Shown here one piece after another: positions 17,392-26,221 of a DNA stretch of 64,000 bases (its first letter is position 1; every line of letters starts with the position of its first letter). Origin of the DNA: Saprospiraceae bacterium. Its GTDB lineage: Bacteria; Bacteroidota; Bacteroidia; Chitinophagales; Saprospiraceae. Under the pieces are notes generated by a model, which was not told the DNA's origin, did not search any database, and was given only the letters and a program-made list of their open reading frames with translations. The position numbers and the translations under genes are program-made. The stretch covers positions 62,001 through 126,000 of the forward strand of contig JABAQQ010000014.1 in NCBI GenBank assembly GCA_019187225.1, written 5' to 3'.

Positions 17392-18777
17392 ATGAAAAAA
17401 ATGCTCTTGTTTGCGCTTGGTTTGTGCCTGGCCCATCTCCTTGTTTCTCAGGATTCGCTTAATATGACCCGGCTGGCGCGTTGGGACGATGAAACCTTGC
17501 CTATTTCCACTTACTACGGAATCCAGTACAGCGGTTGTTGGGGCATCGCGCTCGACGGACGCGAATACGCCGTTTTGGGCGGCTCTGCGCACGTATTGTT
17601 TTTCGACATTACCGATCCGGTGCATCCCGAACTGGTTGGTAAATTCACCGGTACGACGGCCAATACGGGCTGGCGCGAATTCAAGTCGTACAAAAACCGG
17701 ATTTATGGAGTGTCTGACGCTTCTACGGAAGGACTGATGATCTTCGACATGAGCCAGGCCCCGGATACGATCATACGCACCTATTTCAGCAACGAGTTTT
17801 TCAACAGTGCGCATACAATCACGCTGGACACTACTTCGGGACGGATCTACCTGAACGGCACCAATGTCGTCAACCAGGGCCTGCTCGTCCTCGACGTCAG
17901 TCAGGATCCGGACAAACCCGTTGTGCTGGCGGCCGAAACGCTGGCTGGGGGGTATATACACGACTCCTACGTTCGCAACGATACGGTGTATGCTTCTTCC
18001 GGCTATAACGGCTACTACATTTACGACTTCACCGACCCGCAGAACCCTGACTCGCTGGGATATATAAAAACCGGCGGCTACAACCACAACAGCTGGCTCA
18101 ACGCGGAGGGAACATACGCTTACTACACGGAAGAAATACCCGATGGCCGGCCAATCCAGATCATTGACCTGCAAAATCTCGCTGTTCAGGAAATTGAAGT
18201 GGCGGGCAATTTTCTCGACCGTTTTTCCACGGTGGTCACCAATCCCGTCTTTCACGATGCGATACCGCACAATGTTTACATTCGCGACAATCTCTTGTTC
18301 AATTCGCAGTATGAAGACGGTTTGCTTGTCTACGACATCAGCAACCCTACGGAACCGGTATTGGTCGGCCATTACGATACGCACCCCCAAAATACGCAAT
18401 ACAACGGTTACCGCGGCAATTGGGGCAGTTATCCCTGGTTGCCTTCCGGCACCATCATCACAGGCGACATGCAAAATGGTCTGCAACTGCTGAAACTCAA
18501 CTGGTCGCCGGTCGGAACTTCCGCGCCTTCCACCGGCTTAAACGCAACCGTTTATCCCAATCCGGCTACCGATGCGCTCACCCTTCATTTGGAGGAAGCG
18601 CCGGATGAATGGTCATTCCGGTTGTTCAACCTGGCAGGTCAGGTTTTGCAATCCGGAAAAGTTACAGGCAAGACCCGGCAAACCCTGACGCTGAAAAATT
18701 GTTCTCCAGGGGTGTACTTCGTTGAAATCCAAACGGATGAAGGGAAAAGGACAATGAACAAGGTGATTTTGAAATAA
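17392..18777 (+). CDS. choice-of-anchor B family protein with T9SS type A sorting domain
   Basis: 461 aa. The signal peptide is MKKMLLFALGLCLAHLLVSQ. Residues about 45-380 are LVIVD-type propeller repeats (FFDITDPVHPELVG, LVLDVSQDPDKPVV, YIYDFTDPQNPDSLG, LVYDISNPTEPVLVG), as in choice-of-anchor B proteins. The C-terminal 80 residues start VYPNPATDALTLHL and end in MNKVILK, a standard type A T9SS sorting signal. It is thus exported to the cell surface or medium; its ligand is unknown. It is divergent from the PorV-like gene and followed, 43 bp later, by the His-rich membrane protein gene on the same strand. Confidence 0.9.
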   Translation: MKKMLLFALGLCLAHLLVSQDSLNMTRLARWDDETLPISTYYGIQYSGCWGIALDGREYAVLGGSAHVLFFDITDPVHPELVGKFTGTTANTGWREFKSYKNRIYGVSDASTEGLMIFDMSQAPDTIIRTYFSNEFFNSAHTITLDTTSGRIYLNGTNVVNQGLLVLDVSQDPDKPVVLAAETLAGGYIHDSYVRNDTVYASSGYNGYYIYDFTDPQNPDSLGYIKTGGYNHNSWLNAEGTYAYYTEEIPDGRPIQIIDLQNLAVQEIEVAGNFLDRFSTVVTNPVFHDAIPHNVYIRDNLLFNSQYEDGLLVYDISNPTEPVLVGHYDTHPQNTQYNGYRGNWGSYPWLPSGTIITGDMQNGLQLLKLNWSPVGTSAPSTGLNATVYPNPATDALTLHLEEAPDEWSFRLFNLAGQVLQSGKVTGKTRQTLTLKNCSPGVYFVEIQTDEGKRTMNKVILK

Positions 18778-18820
18778 GTGCGTTCAAGTGTCCTATCTTG
18801 GCCCTCAATAATAACTGTAT

Positions 18821-19423
18821 ATGGAAACCCTGTTGACGGGCAGCGTCTTGTTGAGCATTTTTCACGCCCTGATCCCAAGTCATTGGTTGCCGGTGCTCGC
18901 CATTGGCCGCCAGGAAGGATGGTCAACACGCCAAATGCTGTGGGTTACTTTTCTTGCAGGCATGGCCCATGTGCTGAGCACGGTACTGTTGGGCGGGATA
19001 TTGGCAAAGGTGGGCGAATCCTTAGCAGTGCAAACGGAAACGTTCACGCATTGGCTGGCGCCGGTTATATTGGTTGCACTGGGCATATACTACGTGTGGC
19101 GGCACTATTACCACCATCATTTTCATTTACACACGCACCACATGCGCTGGGGTATGGTGGCTTCGCTTGCGGCGGCGATGTTTTTTTCGCCCTGTCTTGA
19201 AATAGAAGGATACTTCCTTGCAGCCGGCCGGTACGGATGGGCGTTCACAGGTTTGCTGGCGGGGGTGTATGGCACGGTGACCATATTGGGTATGTTGTTT
19301 TGGGTTTGGTTGGTCCTGAATGGACTGCACCGGCTTAACTGGCATAAATGGGAACATAACGCGGGCCTGGTGACCGGCTTTACTTTGTTAGCATCGGGAA
19401 TATTGCTTTATTTTTTTGATTGA
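18821..19423 (+). CDS. polytopic membrane protein with His-rich loop, likely metal transport (NicO/RcnA-like)
   Basis: 200 aa with about six predicted transmembrane helices. The first helix contains FHALIPSHWLPVLAIGR, recalling the HALxPDH signature of the NicO/RcnA/HupE nickel-cobalt transporters. A His cluster (HYYHHHFHLHTHHMRW, about residues 90-108) sits in a loop, as in RcnA, and the protein has further His and a CLEIE motif. Direct family membership is inference from these motifs and from the neighbour: 43 bp downstream is a CDF cation exporter with its own poly-His start. The two genes look like an operon for divalent-metal efflux or homeostasis. Confidence 0.65.
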   Translation: METLLTGSVLLSIFHALIPSHWLPVLAIGRQEGWSTRQMLWVTFLAGMAHVLSTVLLGGILAKVGESLAVQTETFTHWLAPVILVALGIYYVWRHYYHHHFHLHTHHMRWGMVASLAAAMFFSPCLEIEGYFLAAGRYGWAFTGLLAGVYGTVTILGMLFWVWLVLNGLHRLNWHKWEHNAGLVTGFTLLASGILLYFFD

Positions 19424-19466
19424 AAGATATAATTGAGCGCCTCCTGTTGTCTCAAACATCGGAAAA

Positions 19467-20387
19467 ATGGCACACCATCACCATCACGATCATCATCATG
19501 GGCCGGTAGATCCTGGCCGTTTGAACCGCGCTTTCCTGATCGGGATCGGACTGAACCTGCTTTTTGTGCTGATAGAAACCGGTGCCGGGTTCGCAACGGG
19601 GTCGCTGGCGCTTTTAACCGATGCAGGGCACAACCTGAGCGATGTAGGCAGTCTGGCATTGTCTCTGCTGGCATTCCGACTGGCACACGTCCGGACGAGC
19701 GAGCGTTTCTCTTATGGTTATCAAAAATCAACCGTACTGGCTTCGCTCATTAATGGGGTGATCTTATTGATGCTTGTAGGTGGCATCGGTTATGAAGCAT
19801 TGCGCCGGCTCTCCGAACCACCCCAGGTGCCGGGTATGACGGTGGCAGTAGTAGCGGCAGCCGGCATTTTGGTCAATGGCTTATCGGCCTGGTTGTTCCA
19901 CCGCGACCGCGAGCAAGACCTGAACGTAAAAGGGGCCTACCTGCACCTGGCGGCGGATGCCGCGGTTTCGGCGGGGGTCGTGGCGGCAGGTTTGGCGATG
20001 TATTGGACAGGGTGGCGCTGGCTTGATCCGGCGATCAGTTTCCTCATCCTCGGCGTAATTTTGTGGAGCTCCTGGGGGCTGTTGAAGGAGAGCATCTCCC
20101 TGACACTCGATGCCGTACCGGAAAAAATTGATTTGAAAAAAATTCGCGCGGTAGCCCTTCGGATCGAGGGCGTAAAAGACATCCATCACATCCATGTGTG
20201 GGCCATGAGCACCATCGAAAATGCGCTGACCGCTCATTTGGTACTGGAAGAGGGGCTTTCCGGCGACCAGGTTCAAGCCCTTAAAAAACATTTCCGCCAC
20301 GAGTTGGAGCACCTGAATATCCGGCACGCCACCCTGGAAACGGAAGGAGAAATGGAGGAATGTGCAAACAAAGAATGCGGCGACTAA
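19467..20387 (+). CDS. cation diffusion facilitator (CzcD/ZitB-type) metal exporter
   Basis: 306 aa. The protein begins with a natural His tract (MAHHHHHDHHHG), followed by six transmembrane helices. The CDF metal-site motif LLTDAGHNLSDVGSL lies in helix 2 and LHLAADAAVSAGVV in helix 5, giving the usual H/D tetrad (HxxxD, DxxxD-like). A cytoplasmic C-terminal domain (about residues 215-306) contains KDIHHIHVWAMS. It exports Zn(II), Co(II) or similar ions in exchange for protons. The final CANKECGD adds a Cys pair. It follows a His-rich membrane protein gene and overlaps the convergent YjbR gene by 4 bp. Confidence 0.93.
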   Translation: MAHHHHHDHHHGPVDPGRLNRAFLIGIGLNLLFVLIETGAGFATGSLALLTDAGHNLSDVGSLALSLLAFRLAHVRTSERFSYGYQKSTVLASLINGVILLMLVGGIGYEALRRLSEPPQVPGMTVAVVAAAGILVNGLSAWLFHRDREQDLNVKGAYLHLAADAAVSAGVVAAGLAMYWTGWRWLDPAISFLILGVILWSSWGLLKESISLTLDAVPEKIDLKKIRAVALRIEGVKDIHHIHVWAMSTIENALTAHLVLEEGLSGDQVQALKKHFRHELEHLNIRHATLETEGEMEECANKECGD

Positions 20388-20740
20388 AATTCGGCCAGCG
20401 CCTGACGCTCCGCCTTTTTTAAACTCTTCACCACCTGTTCGTAAGAGTGATCCACCAATTGGCGCAACATCCGCTCATCTAATGCGCCTTCAAAGTCCAC
20501 AGTATTCCAATGCTTTTTGTTCATGTGCCAACCCGGCTGTACCTCCGGGTGGTGTTCGCGCAGTTCGAGCGCGAAATCGGGATCGCATTTCAGGTTGACG
20601 GTAAACCGATCGCTGTCGAGGCCGGTAATGGCAAATATTTTTCCCACTACCCGCAGACACAAGGTCACTTCGTCAAAGGGGAAATCTTCGCTTACTCCCT
20701 TTTTGGACAGGCAATATTCGCGGAATTGTTCGATGTTCAT
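20384..20740 (-). CDS. MmcQ/YjbR-family protein
   Basis: 118 aa. The whole sequence follows the MmcQ/YjbR pattern: MNIEQFREYCLSKKGVSEDFPFDE at the start, a central VGKIFAITGLD, then LKCDPDFALELREHHPEVQPGWHMNKKHWNTV, and a C-terminal SYEQVVKSL. The fold (CyaY-like) is often annotated as DNA-binding, but the biological role is not settled. I choose the ATG at 20740 over the one at 20746. It is convergent with the CDF exporter, sharing 4 bp, and divergent from the M57 peptidase, with a large nested palindrome between them. Confidence 0.9.
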   Translation of the reverse strand: MNIEQFREYCLSKKGVSEDFPFDEVTLCLRVVGKIFAITGLDSDRFTVNLKCDPDFALELREHHPEVQPGWHMNKKHWNTVDFEGALDERMLRQLVDHSYEQVVKSLKKAERQALAEF

Positions 20741-20760
20741 AACCAACTGAAAGTATTTTG

Positions 20761-20934
20761 GTAACTGGTTAGCATAGCCGCAGTGCGGCGAAAGATTTGT
20801 AGGATTTCATCAGAATATGTGTTTGGAGGTGCAGCGCACCGAAATATATGGCCGGTGCGCTGCACCTCTCGAATATGATCGGTACATAAAATCTACAAAT
20901 CTTTCGCCGCTCTGCGGCTATGCTAACCAGTTAC
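20761..20934 (+). repeat. 174-bp nested palindrome (MITE-like)
   Basis: Outer arms (20761 onward GTAACTGGTTAGCATAGCCG; 20934 backward the same) are about 40-bp near-perfect reverse complements ending in CGAAAGATTTGTAG. Inside is a second palindrome, GAGGTGCAGCGCACCG (from 20826) with CGGTGCGCTGCACCTC. There is no coding capacity. It sits in the gap upstream of both flanking genes and produces false upstream start codons for the M57 gene. The structure suggests a non-autonomous mobile element. Confidence 0.8.
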
Positions 20935-21005
20935 GTATTTTGTCAAATAGCCGTCAAGGAAAATCAAAAAATAATTTTCAAAGGTTTGGGATTCCGATTG
21001 TTTTT

Positions 21006-21013
21006 TACATTTG
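21006..21013 (+). promoter_or_regulatory. TACATTTG promoter box for the M57 peptidase
   Basis: A perfect TAnnTTTG box with a TTTG 17 bp upstream (20985-20988). It predicts a transcription start near 21020 and a leader of about 38 nt to the ATG at 21058. This excludes the longer reading frame that begins in the palindrome. Confidence 0.65.
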
Positions 21014-21057
21014 TCGCATCGGAAATTTTATTTTTTACCAAACCAAGCTTCTGTGCC

Positions 21058-21861
21058 ATGTTTAAAAATTTATTCTCACTTGTCGTCCTGGCGCTTTTGT
21101 TCGCCGGTTTGAACTCCTGCTCTAAAACCGAGGTCGCCGAAGTTGCCGATCCTCAGCAGCTGGATCAGTCTGTTCTGAATCGCATCCAAGCGCTCGGTTT
21201 TCATACGGAAGGCGCCATTGCGGTAGAAGACGGTTATGTGGTGGAAGGCGACATCTTCCTGACGGAGGAAGACCTGAATGCCGTGTTTGTGGATATTCAG
21301 TCGCTCATCGTCGCCAACTGCGAACAGTACCGCACCACCAACCTCGTGACGGGTTTGCCGCGTGTGATCAAAGTATCCATCAGCAGTCAATTGCCCTCAT
21401 CTTATGGTGCTGCGCTCGATGAGGCCATTAACCGTTACAACGCCGAAAACCTCCAAGTCACATTTCAGAAAGTGTCGAGCGGCGCCAATATTTCCATTGT
21501 GAAAAAGTGTGGCAATTATTTGGCATCAGCTGGTTTTCCCACCAGCAACGGGAATCCTTACAGCAAAGTGAACGTAAATTCTTGCTACCTCGGCCAAAAT
21601 CCAGGTACCAATTACCTGGCCACCATCCTCGCACACGAACTGGGGCACTGCATAGGTTTCCGTCATACGGATTACATGGATCGCTCTTATAGCTGCGGTG
21701 GATCTCCCGTTAACGAGGGGGCGAGTACTGTGGGTGCTATCCATATCCCCGGCACTCCCACCGGGCCGGATGCTAATTCCTGGATGTTGGCTTGCATCGG
21801 TGCCGGTCAAAACCGTCCGTTCAACAACAATGACAAAACGGCGTTGAACTATCTGTATTGA
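21058..21861 (+). CDS. M57-family (HEIGH-type) metallopeptidase lipoprotein
   Basis: 267 aa. A lipoprotein signal ends in the lipobox LNSC (about residue 21), so the mature protein should be membrane-anchored. The C-terminal half is a zincin domain with ILAHELGHCIGFRHTD, giving the HExGHxxGxxH zinc ligands plus Asp. Further on MLACIG may form the Met-turn. The N-terminal half contains ITEED-like and SSQLPSSYGAALDEAINRYN segments seen in M57 peptidases. Substrate unknown; it is presumably an extracytoplasmic protease. The start is set by the promoter box just upstream. Confidence 0.9.
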   Translation: MFKNLFSLVVLALLFAGLNSCSKTEVAEVADPQQLDQSVLNRIQALGFHTEGAIAVEDGYVVEGDIFLTEEDLNAVFVDIQSLIVANCEQYRTTNLVTGLPRVIKVSISSQLPSSYGAALDEAINRYNAENLQVTFQKVSSGANISIVKKCGNYLASAGFPTSNGNPYSKVNVNSCYLGQNPGTNYLATILAHELGHCIGFRHTDYMDRSYSCGGSPVNEGASTVGAIHIPGTPTGPDANSWMLACIGAGQNRPFNNNDKTALNYLY

Positions 21862-21880
21862 TTATCAGTAATATTAGATC

Positions 21881-21924
21881 ATGGAGGCTGTTTCACAAGT
21901 CGGTGATTTGTGAAACGGCCTCTT
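21881..21924. terminator. bidirectional hairpin terminator built from a GAGGCTGT...GGTGATTTG repeat copy
   Basis: GAGGCTGTTTCACAA and TTTGTGAAACGGCCTC pair over about 14 bp, with TTTT following on the plus strand. It lies between the convergent M57 peptidase and subtilase genes and can serve both. The loop GTCGGTGATTTG and the leading ATGGAGGCTGT match the repeat family also found at 29923-30054 and 37474-37522. Confidence 0.75.
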
Positions 21925-21925
21925 T

Positions 21926-24529
21926 TCATTTATCCTCGCCGAAAATCAGTATTCCGCCTGGCTTCAGTTGGCCGCCCGTCCGCAAGCAATAGGGATAGCA
22001 GCCCTTGGGAAGACCGATGGGAATCGCAATGTCTTTGGGAAAATCGTCCAGTGCTGCTTCCAATATAATGCGCCCCAACATATCGAACAATATAAAAGAG
22101 GATGTCTCAGTAGTATTGGACACGACGCGTATGCTGTTTTGGTAAACCGGATTGGGAAAAACCAACAATTCTTTTTTGCCCCAAAAATATACGGTTGCCG
22201 TGTCGCTGTACAAGGCAGCGCCGTTCAACAGTTCGAGCCGGGCGCGGTAAATGTTTGCACCTTGCTGCGGGGCATCATCCGTAACTTCAAACACTTCCGA
22301 TTCGACGGGTTGAACGATTGCCAGGGCAGAAAAAACGCCGTTTGTCATTTTTTCAAATTCTATCACCTGTATGCCATACCTCGTCCCTATGCGAAGGCGC
22401 AAATCCGTCTGATAACCGGCATTTAATTCGGCAAAAAATTCAGCGAAGTAACATTCCACACCCTGCTGTCCGATATCCGGGGCTGTACTTCGGAGTCCCG
22501 CTACCCCACCCTCCCCGATGGGTGTGACGCTGAACCGGGTTTGAGGAAAATCCGCTTTCTGCAAAACGGCAATTGTGTCGGTTAAAATTCGCAAGGGTTC
22601 AAGGTACTTTTCACCCAATCCTGAAAGCAGGTAAACGCCGCCGGGTACAGCGGCATTCCAGAACAGCAGCGTCGAATCGGGGCAGTTAAAGCCAATTTTT
22701 ACGCGCAGTTCTTTGGCAATCAGGAAGGAATCCGAGTCGAATATTTGCCCGCCCACATGCATCCGGAGTTGTGCCACCGCGAAGATGTCCGGCGCCGGCC
22801 AACGCATCCAACCCCTGCGAAGTTGGACGGATGAATCCAGCATCTGCCAGACGGGAGCACTTGCAACATGCCACTCCAAAGTGCCTGTCGTATCGTCAAA
22901 AGCATTTTCCCAACTGAGCAATAAGTCCTGCGCGGCCACTGCGGGGTCGTTTCTTACAGGAAAATTCCATGCGAATTGACCTGCCTTTTCCAGATACCAA
23001 CATACTGAAAATGCCTGCGAAGCGGCTTTCATTTTTGAGCCGGCAACCTGGATCATATATTGCCCTGCGACAGGCAAATCGAGTACCACTTGCTCCGCAT
23101 TGTTCAGCGTATCCCTTTGTCGCGAGGCGGGCAGTAACAGAGAATCGCGGTGCGGAAAAGGGTTCGGCGCCCATGGTAGCCATTCCATACCGTCGGGGGC
23201 GATCACCTTCAAATCGAGGTCGTTCACCAGCGATTTGGGTGCATTGGGCAAGGCGGCAGGATCGTCCCAGGTGAGCATTATCCTGCATGCAGCCAATCCG
23301 GGCGGTACTTCCAAAGGGATGGAAACCATCTCGCCATTTAAAACCTCACCCGAACCATATTGCTGATTTACAATCGTTTCGAGGCTTTTTTTTAGGTTCA
23401 TATTACCGTAACCGGAAATAAAATCCGGCCCCGGGGCTCCAATGTCATCTGCGCCGTTGAGTAAAACAGCGCGCACCAACGCGGCATCCTGCAAAACGCC
23501 GGTCTGTTCCCGGAGTGCCTGCTGTAATACTGCTCCCGCTCCCGACACCAGCGCGGCCGATTCGGAAGTGCCGCCCGCACCATAAGCGGTCAGGTCGGGC
23601 TTCAACCGTCCGTCGTAAGCCGGTCCGCGCGAACTGTAGGGCACGACCTGTCCGAATGAGTCCACAGCGCCTACGGTCAGCACGTTTTTGGCCATCTTAA
23701 AATTCCCTGTCAGGTTCGCAAAACCGGGAATACCTGCGTAAACGCCTGTTGAGGAAGTTTCCGGGCCTTTGTTCCCCGAAGAAAAAACATGGACCAGCGA
23801 AGGGTTTTGTTCCACGCTGCGGTCATACGCCATTGCGCCGGCACCGTAGTAGTTTTCGACGTCCACCCCGTAAGAGTGGTTCTGGACAGTTATTTGCTGC
23901 ACTGCATAATCGTCTTCGGGCAACAGGGTATTGAATCCGTTGGAAATGAGTCGCGCGCCCCACGCCACGCCACGTCCAGCCGGGCCCGAATTACCCGCGC
24001 CACCGGCCAATGTCGCCATGATGCCCGCATGTACCGTTGTTTGTGGAGTAGCATTCGGAGCATTGGTCGTTCTGTTTTTCAGATCGGCATCGGCGGTATC
24101 GAAGCGAAACTCTTTAATGGAAATCACCATCCCCGCGCCATTCAGATGAAAAAAAACCGATTGTGCAACATTGATCTTATTGAGAAATAAATTGTGTCCC
24201 GGCACGAGCAATTCCTCCCGGGCCTCGTTCGTGCTCCGGTCAGCAAACAACACATCAGGTCGTGACATTATTTTCGCTGCCAGTTCCAGGCGTGTTGTCC
24301 TAACCACCGCGATATTTGCCGGTTGGTATTCATTCAGGAGTGTAATCCCTTCCCTTGATAACCATTCCCGGAATACAGCCAGGTCAGCGACGACCAATGC
24401 GAAGTTTTCCATCGTGTCGGTCTGGCCGCGCAACACTACCGTGGGCGAACATTTATCTGAAATTGGCTGTTGCGCCAAAAGTAATCCATTAAAAACCAGC
24501 AATGGGATCAGTAAAACAGCGTTTTTCAT
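21926..24529 (-). CDS. secreted subtilisin-like (S8) peptidase with T9SS sorting domain
   Basis: 867 aa with signal peptide MKNAVLLIPLLVFNGLLLAQ. The catalytic domain spans about residues 100-440. The Asp is probably in FRFDTADADL (about 141), the His in TVHAGIMATLAGG (about 166) and the Ser in GGTSESAALVSG (about 323). The oxyanion region lies in VFSSGNKGPE. A jelly-roll (P-domain-like) part follows (QVVLDLPVAGQYMIQVAG), then a long beta-rich region. A C-terminal sorting domain starts LVFPNPVYQNSIRV. It is expected to be exported by T9SS. The longer frame to 24757 has no signal-like sequence and overlaps the divergent phosphatase gene. The two start codons are only 19 bp apart. Confidence 0.9.
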   Translation of the reverse strand: MKNAVLLIPLLVFNGLLLAQQPISDKCSPTVVLRGQTDTMENFALVVADLAVFREWLSREGITLLNEYQPANIAVVRTTRLELAAKIMSRPDVLFADRSTNEAREELLVPGHNLFLNKINVAQSVFFHLNGAGMVISIKEFRFDTADADLKNRTTNAPNATPQTTVHAGIMATLAGGAGNSGPAGRGVAWGARLISNGFNTLLPEDDYAVQQITVQNHSYGVDVENYYGAGAMAYDRSVEQNPSLVHVFSSGNKGPETSSTGVYAGIPGFANLTGNFKMAKNVLTVGAVDSFGQVVPYSSRGPAYDGRLKPDLTAYGAGGTSESAALVSGAGAVLQQALREQTGVLQDAALVRAVLLNGADDIGAPGPDFISGYGNMNLKKSLETIVNQQYGSGEVLNGEMVSIPLEVPPGLAACRIMLTWDDPAALPNAPKSLVNDLDLKVIAPDGMEWLPWAPNPFPHRDSLLLPASRQRDTLNNAEQVVLDLPVAGQYMIQVAGSKMKAASQAFSVCWYLEKAGQFAWNFPVRNDPAVAAQDLLLSWENAFDDTTGTLEWHVASAPVWQMLDSSVQLRRGWMRWPAPDIFAVAQLRMHVGGQIFDSDSFLIAKELRVKIGFNCPDSTLLFWNAAVPGGVYLLSGLGEKYLEPLRILTDTIAVLQKADFPQTRFSVTPIGEGGVAGLRSTAPDIGQQGVECYFAEFFAELNAGYQTDLRLRIGTRYGIQVIEFEKMTNGVFSALAIVQPVESEVFEVTDDAPQQGANIYRARLELLNGAALYSDTATVYFWGKKELLVFPNPVYQNSIRVVSNTTETSSFILFDMLGRIILEAALDDFPKDIAIPIGLPKGCYPYCLRTGGQLKPGGILIFGEDK

Positions 24530-24548
24530 ATACCAGGACTTACATGCT

Positions 24549-25184
24549 ATGCACCACAAAAGAAACAAATTCCTTTGGATGTCTATTTTACTCGCCATTC
24601 TTTGGCAGTGCAAATTGGATAAAAAAGCGCCCGGATCACAGGCGCAGGCCGAATCTCCTGCATTTCCCATGCTCGTCGCTTTTCGCGACGGACAAGCGGT
24701 TCTGAGCGACAGTTCCATCGTAGCGATCCCGCATTGGGGCGACACGGCATATACCATCTTTTTCTGTGTGCGTCATGCCGAAAAACGAAAAGACCAGGGG
24801 GATAATCCCTCCCTGGCGCCGGAGGGAGAGGTCCGCGCGGAGCGGTTGGGTAACATCATGAAAGGAGTCCGGATGGATAGATTCTGCACAACGAATTACA
24901 AACGCACGATCCAGACTGCCGAGACCGTCCGACGCATCGCGGGCAATGCAGCAGCCGAAGCGTACCCGCCAGTAAATCAAAGCGCCTGGCTTGAGCATAA
25001 ATTGGGCGAAGGCGTTGGCAAACACTATTTCATCGTAGGCCACCAGAACACCATTCCGCAATTGCTCAACCAACTCAAAGGCGGAACGGAGTTCCAAAAT
25101 ATCCCTGACGACGACCACGGGCGGTTTTACATAGCTGTGACGAAGGGGATCGGTCAAACGGAGGTGCTGGAATTCCGTTATTGA
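24549..25184 (+). CDS. histidine phosphatase (phosphoglycerate-mutase-like) lipoprotein
   Basis: 211 aa. A short hydrophobic segment with a lipobox-like ILWQC is followed by an extracytoplasmic domain with the catalytic RHG-type motif FFCVRHAEKRKD (about residues 75-86), then FCTTNYKRTIQTAE and FIVGHQNTIPQLL, the second His. This matches the two-histidine phosphatase superfamily, branch SixA/PhoE-like. The substrate is unknown. The reading frame is open far upstream through the divergent subtilase gene, but the ATG at 24549 gives the lipoprotein signal. It is convergent with msrB with no gap. Confidence 0.85.
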   Translation: MHHKRNKFLWMSILLAILWQCKLDKKAPGSQAQAESPAFPMLVAFRDGQAVLSDSSIVAIPHWGDTAYTIFFCVRHAEKRKDQGDNPSLAPEGEVRAERLGNIMKGVRMDRFCTTNYKRTIQTAETVRRIAGNAAAEAYPPVNQSAWLEHKLGEGVGKHYFIVGHQNTIPQLLNQLKGGTEFQNIPDDDHGRFYIAVTKGIGQTEVLEFRY

Positions 25185-25712
25185 TCATTGTTTTACAAAA
25201 TCAAGCGACACGGAATTGATGCAATACCTGAGGCCAGTGGGCTTCGGGCCGTCGTCGAAGACATGCCCCTGATGACCGCCACAGCGGGCGCACTCCACTT
25301 CAGTTCGAGTCATTCCGAAACTGTTATCATCGTAGCCGGCGACGTACTCCGGTTTGATCGGTTGATAAAAAGAAGGCCAACCTGTGCCGGAATCAAATTT
25401 TGTGTCAGAACTGAAGAGCGGCAAACCACAGGCAGCGCAGACGTAGACGCCCTTTTCGTGGTTGTTCCACAGGTCACCTGTGAACGCCCGTTCGGTGCCT
25501 TCCTGGCGCAGCACGTAGTATTCCATTTCAGTCAGTTGTTTTTTCCACTCGGTGTCCGTTTTGCTGATCTTCACTAATTTGCCGTTTATGTACTGCGGCG
25601 GCACAATGGTGTCAGCGAGGACGCTTAAGGAGGCGCCGACGGTATTTTCAGGGGAAGGTTTTTCGACCGCATTGCAGGCCAGCAACACCAGCAGGATTGA
25701 GAGGTACTTCAT
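25185..25712 (-). CDS. msrB: peptide-methionine (R)-S-oxide reductase, lipoprotein form
   Basis: 175 aa. The start [13 protein letters not shown] carries a lipobox (LLAC), so the enzyme should sit outside the cytoplasm on a lipid anchor. The MsrB domain shows the zinc Cys pairs CAAC (92-95) and CARC (141-144), [25 protein letters not shown] and the catalytic Cys in [10 protein letters not shown] (164). It reduces the R epimer of methionine sulfoxide in proteins. The open frame continues upstream to 26312 through a heptanucleotide repeat, giving a meaningless HRLPSTV-rich extension that I reject. Confidence 0.95.
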   Translation of the reverse strand: MKYLSILLVLLACNAVEKPSPENTVGASLSVLADTIVPPQYINGKLVKISKTDTEWKKQLTEMEYYVLRQEGTERAFTGDLWNNHEKGVYVCAACGLPLFSSDTKFDSGTGWPSFYQPIKPEYVAGYDDNSFGMTRTEVECARCGGHQGHVFDDGPKPTGLRYCINSVSLDFVKQ

Positions 25713-25774
25713 TGTTCTTGAATTTTTGATAGAAAAACAAATCGCACAGGGAATCGTATCCAAAGGGCCGCAAT

Positions 25775-26218
25775 TCAACGCCTTTTGCGCGGTTGGTTCC
25801 ATTCTTCCCGTTCGGCAAATTGTACGATCTTTTTCATAAAATTCACCATGGATAAAAAAACGAGAAAACCAATCGAAACGACGATGTAGATCCAGCGATA
25901 CGTCCCGGCTTCGCGCAACGGGATGCCGGAAAACAACCACGCCGCGAGATTTGTACACAACGCCAGACCGATGTAAGTGTACATCGAACGCCCCCAATAC
26001 TTCGCGAAACTGTCGGCGCGGAGACTCATCAGGCTGTTGAGTATTGCAAAAAGCAGCATGAATGCAGTGGCAATGGACCAGGCGAAAAGCGGCTCCACCG
26101 GATAAATCCGCGTCACTGTCAGCAACCATCCGAAGATCATCAGGGTGAGTGCCCCCGACAGGATGACTACGGCTTGCGCGATGGGGTTGTCTATTTTTTT
26201 TAAGTCGGATTCTGTCAT
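25775..26218 (-). CDS. small polytopic membrane protein, function unknown
   Basis: 147 aa with four predicted transmembrane helices (about residues 15-36, 45-65, 80-98 and 108-128) and a basic C-terminus ([10 protein letters not shown]). I do not recognise a domain. It lies between msrB and a heptanucleotide repeat array whose first unit abuts the start codon. It is on the same strand as lipB and the next unknown gene, so it may belong to that transcript. Confidence 0.72.
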   Translation of the reverse strand: MTESDLKKIDNPIAQAVVILSGALTLMIFGWLLTVTRIYPVEPLFAWSIATAFMLLFAILNSLMSLRADSFAKYWGRSMYTYIGLALCTNLAAWLFSGIPLREAGTYRWIYIVVSIGFLVFLSMVNFMKKIVQFAEREEWNQPRKRR

Positions 26219-26221
26219 AAC

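Noticed and set aside
24171-24548. 126-residue N-terminal extension of the histidine phosphatase frame
   Set aside because: It overlaps the subtilase coding region in antisense. The ATG at 24549 gives a proper lipoprotein signal.
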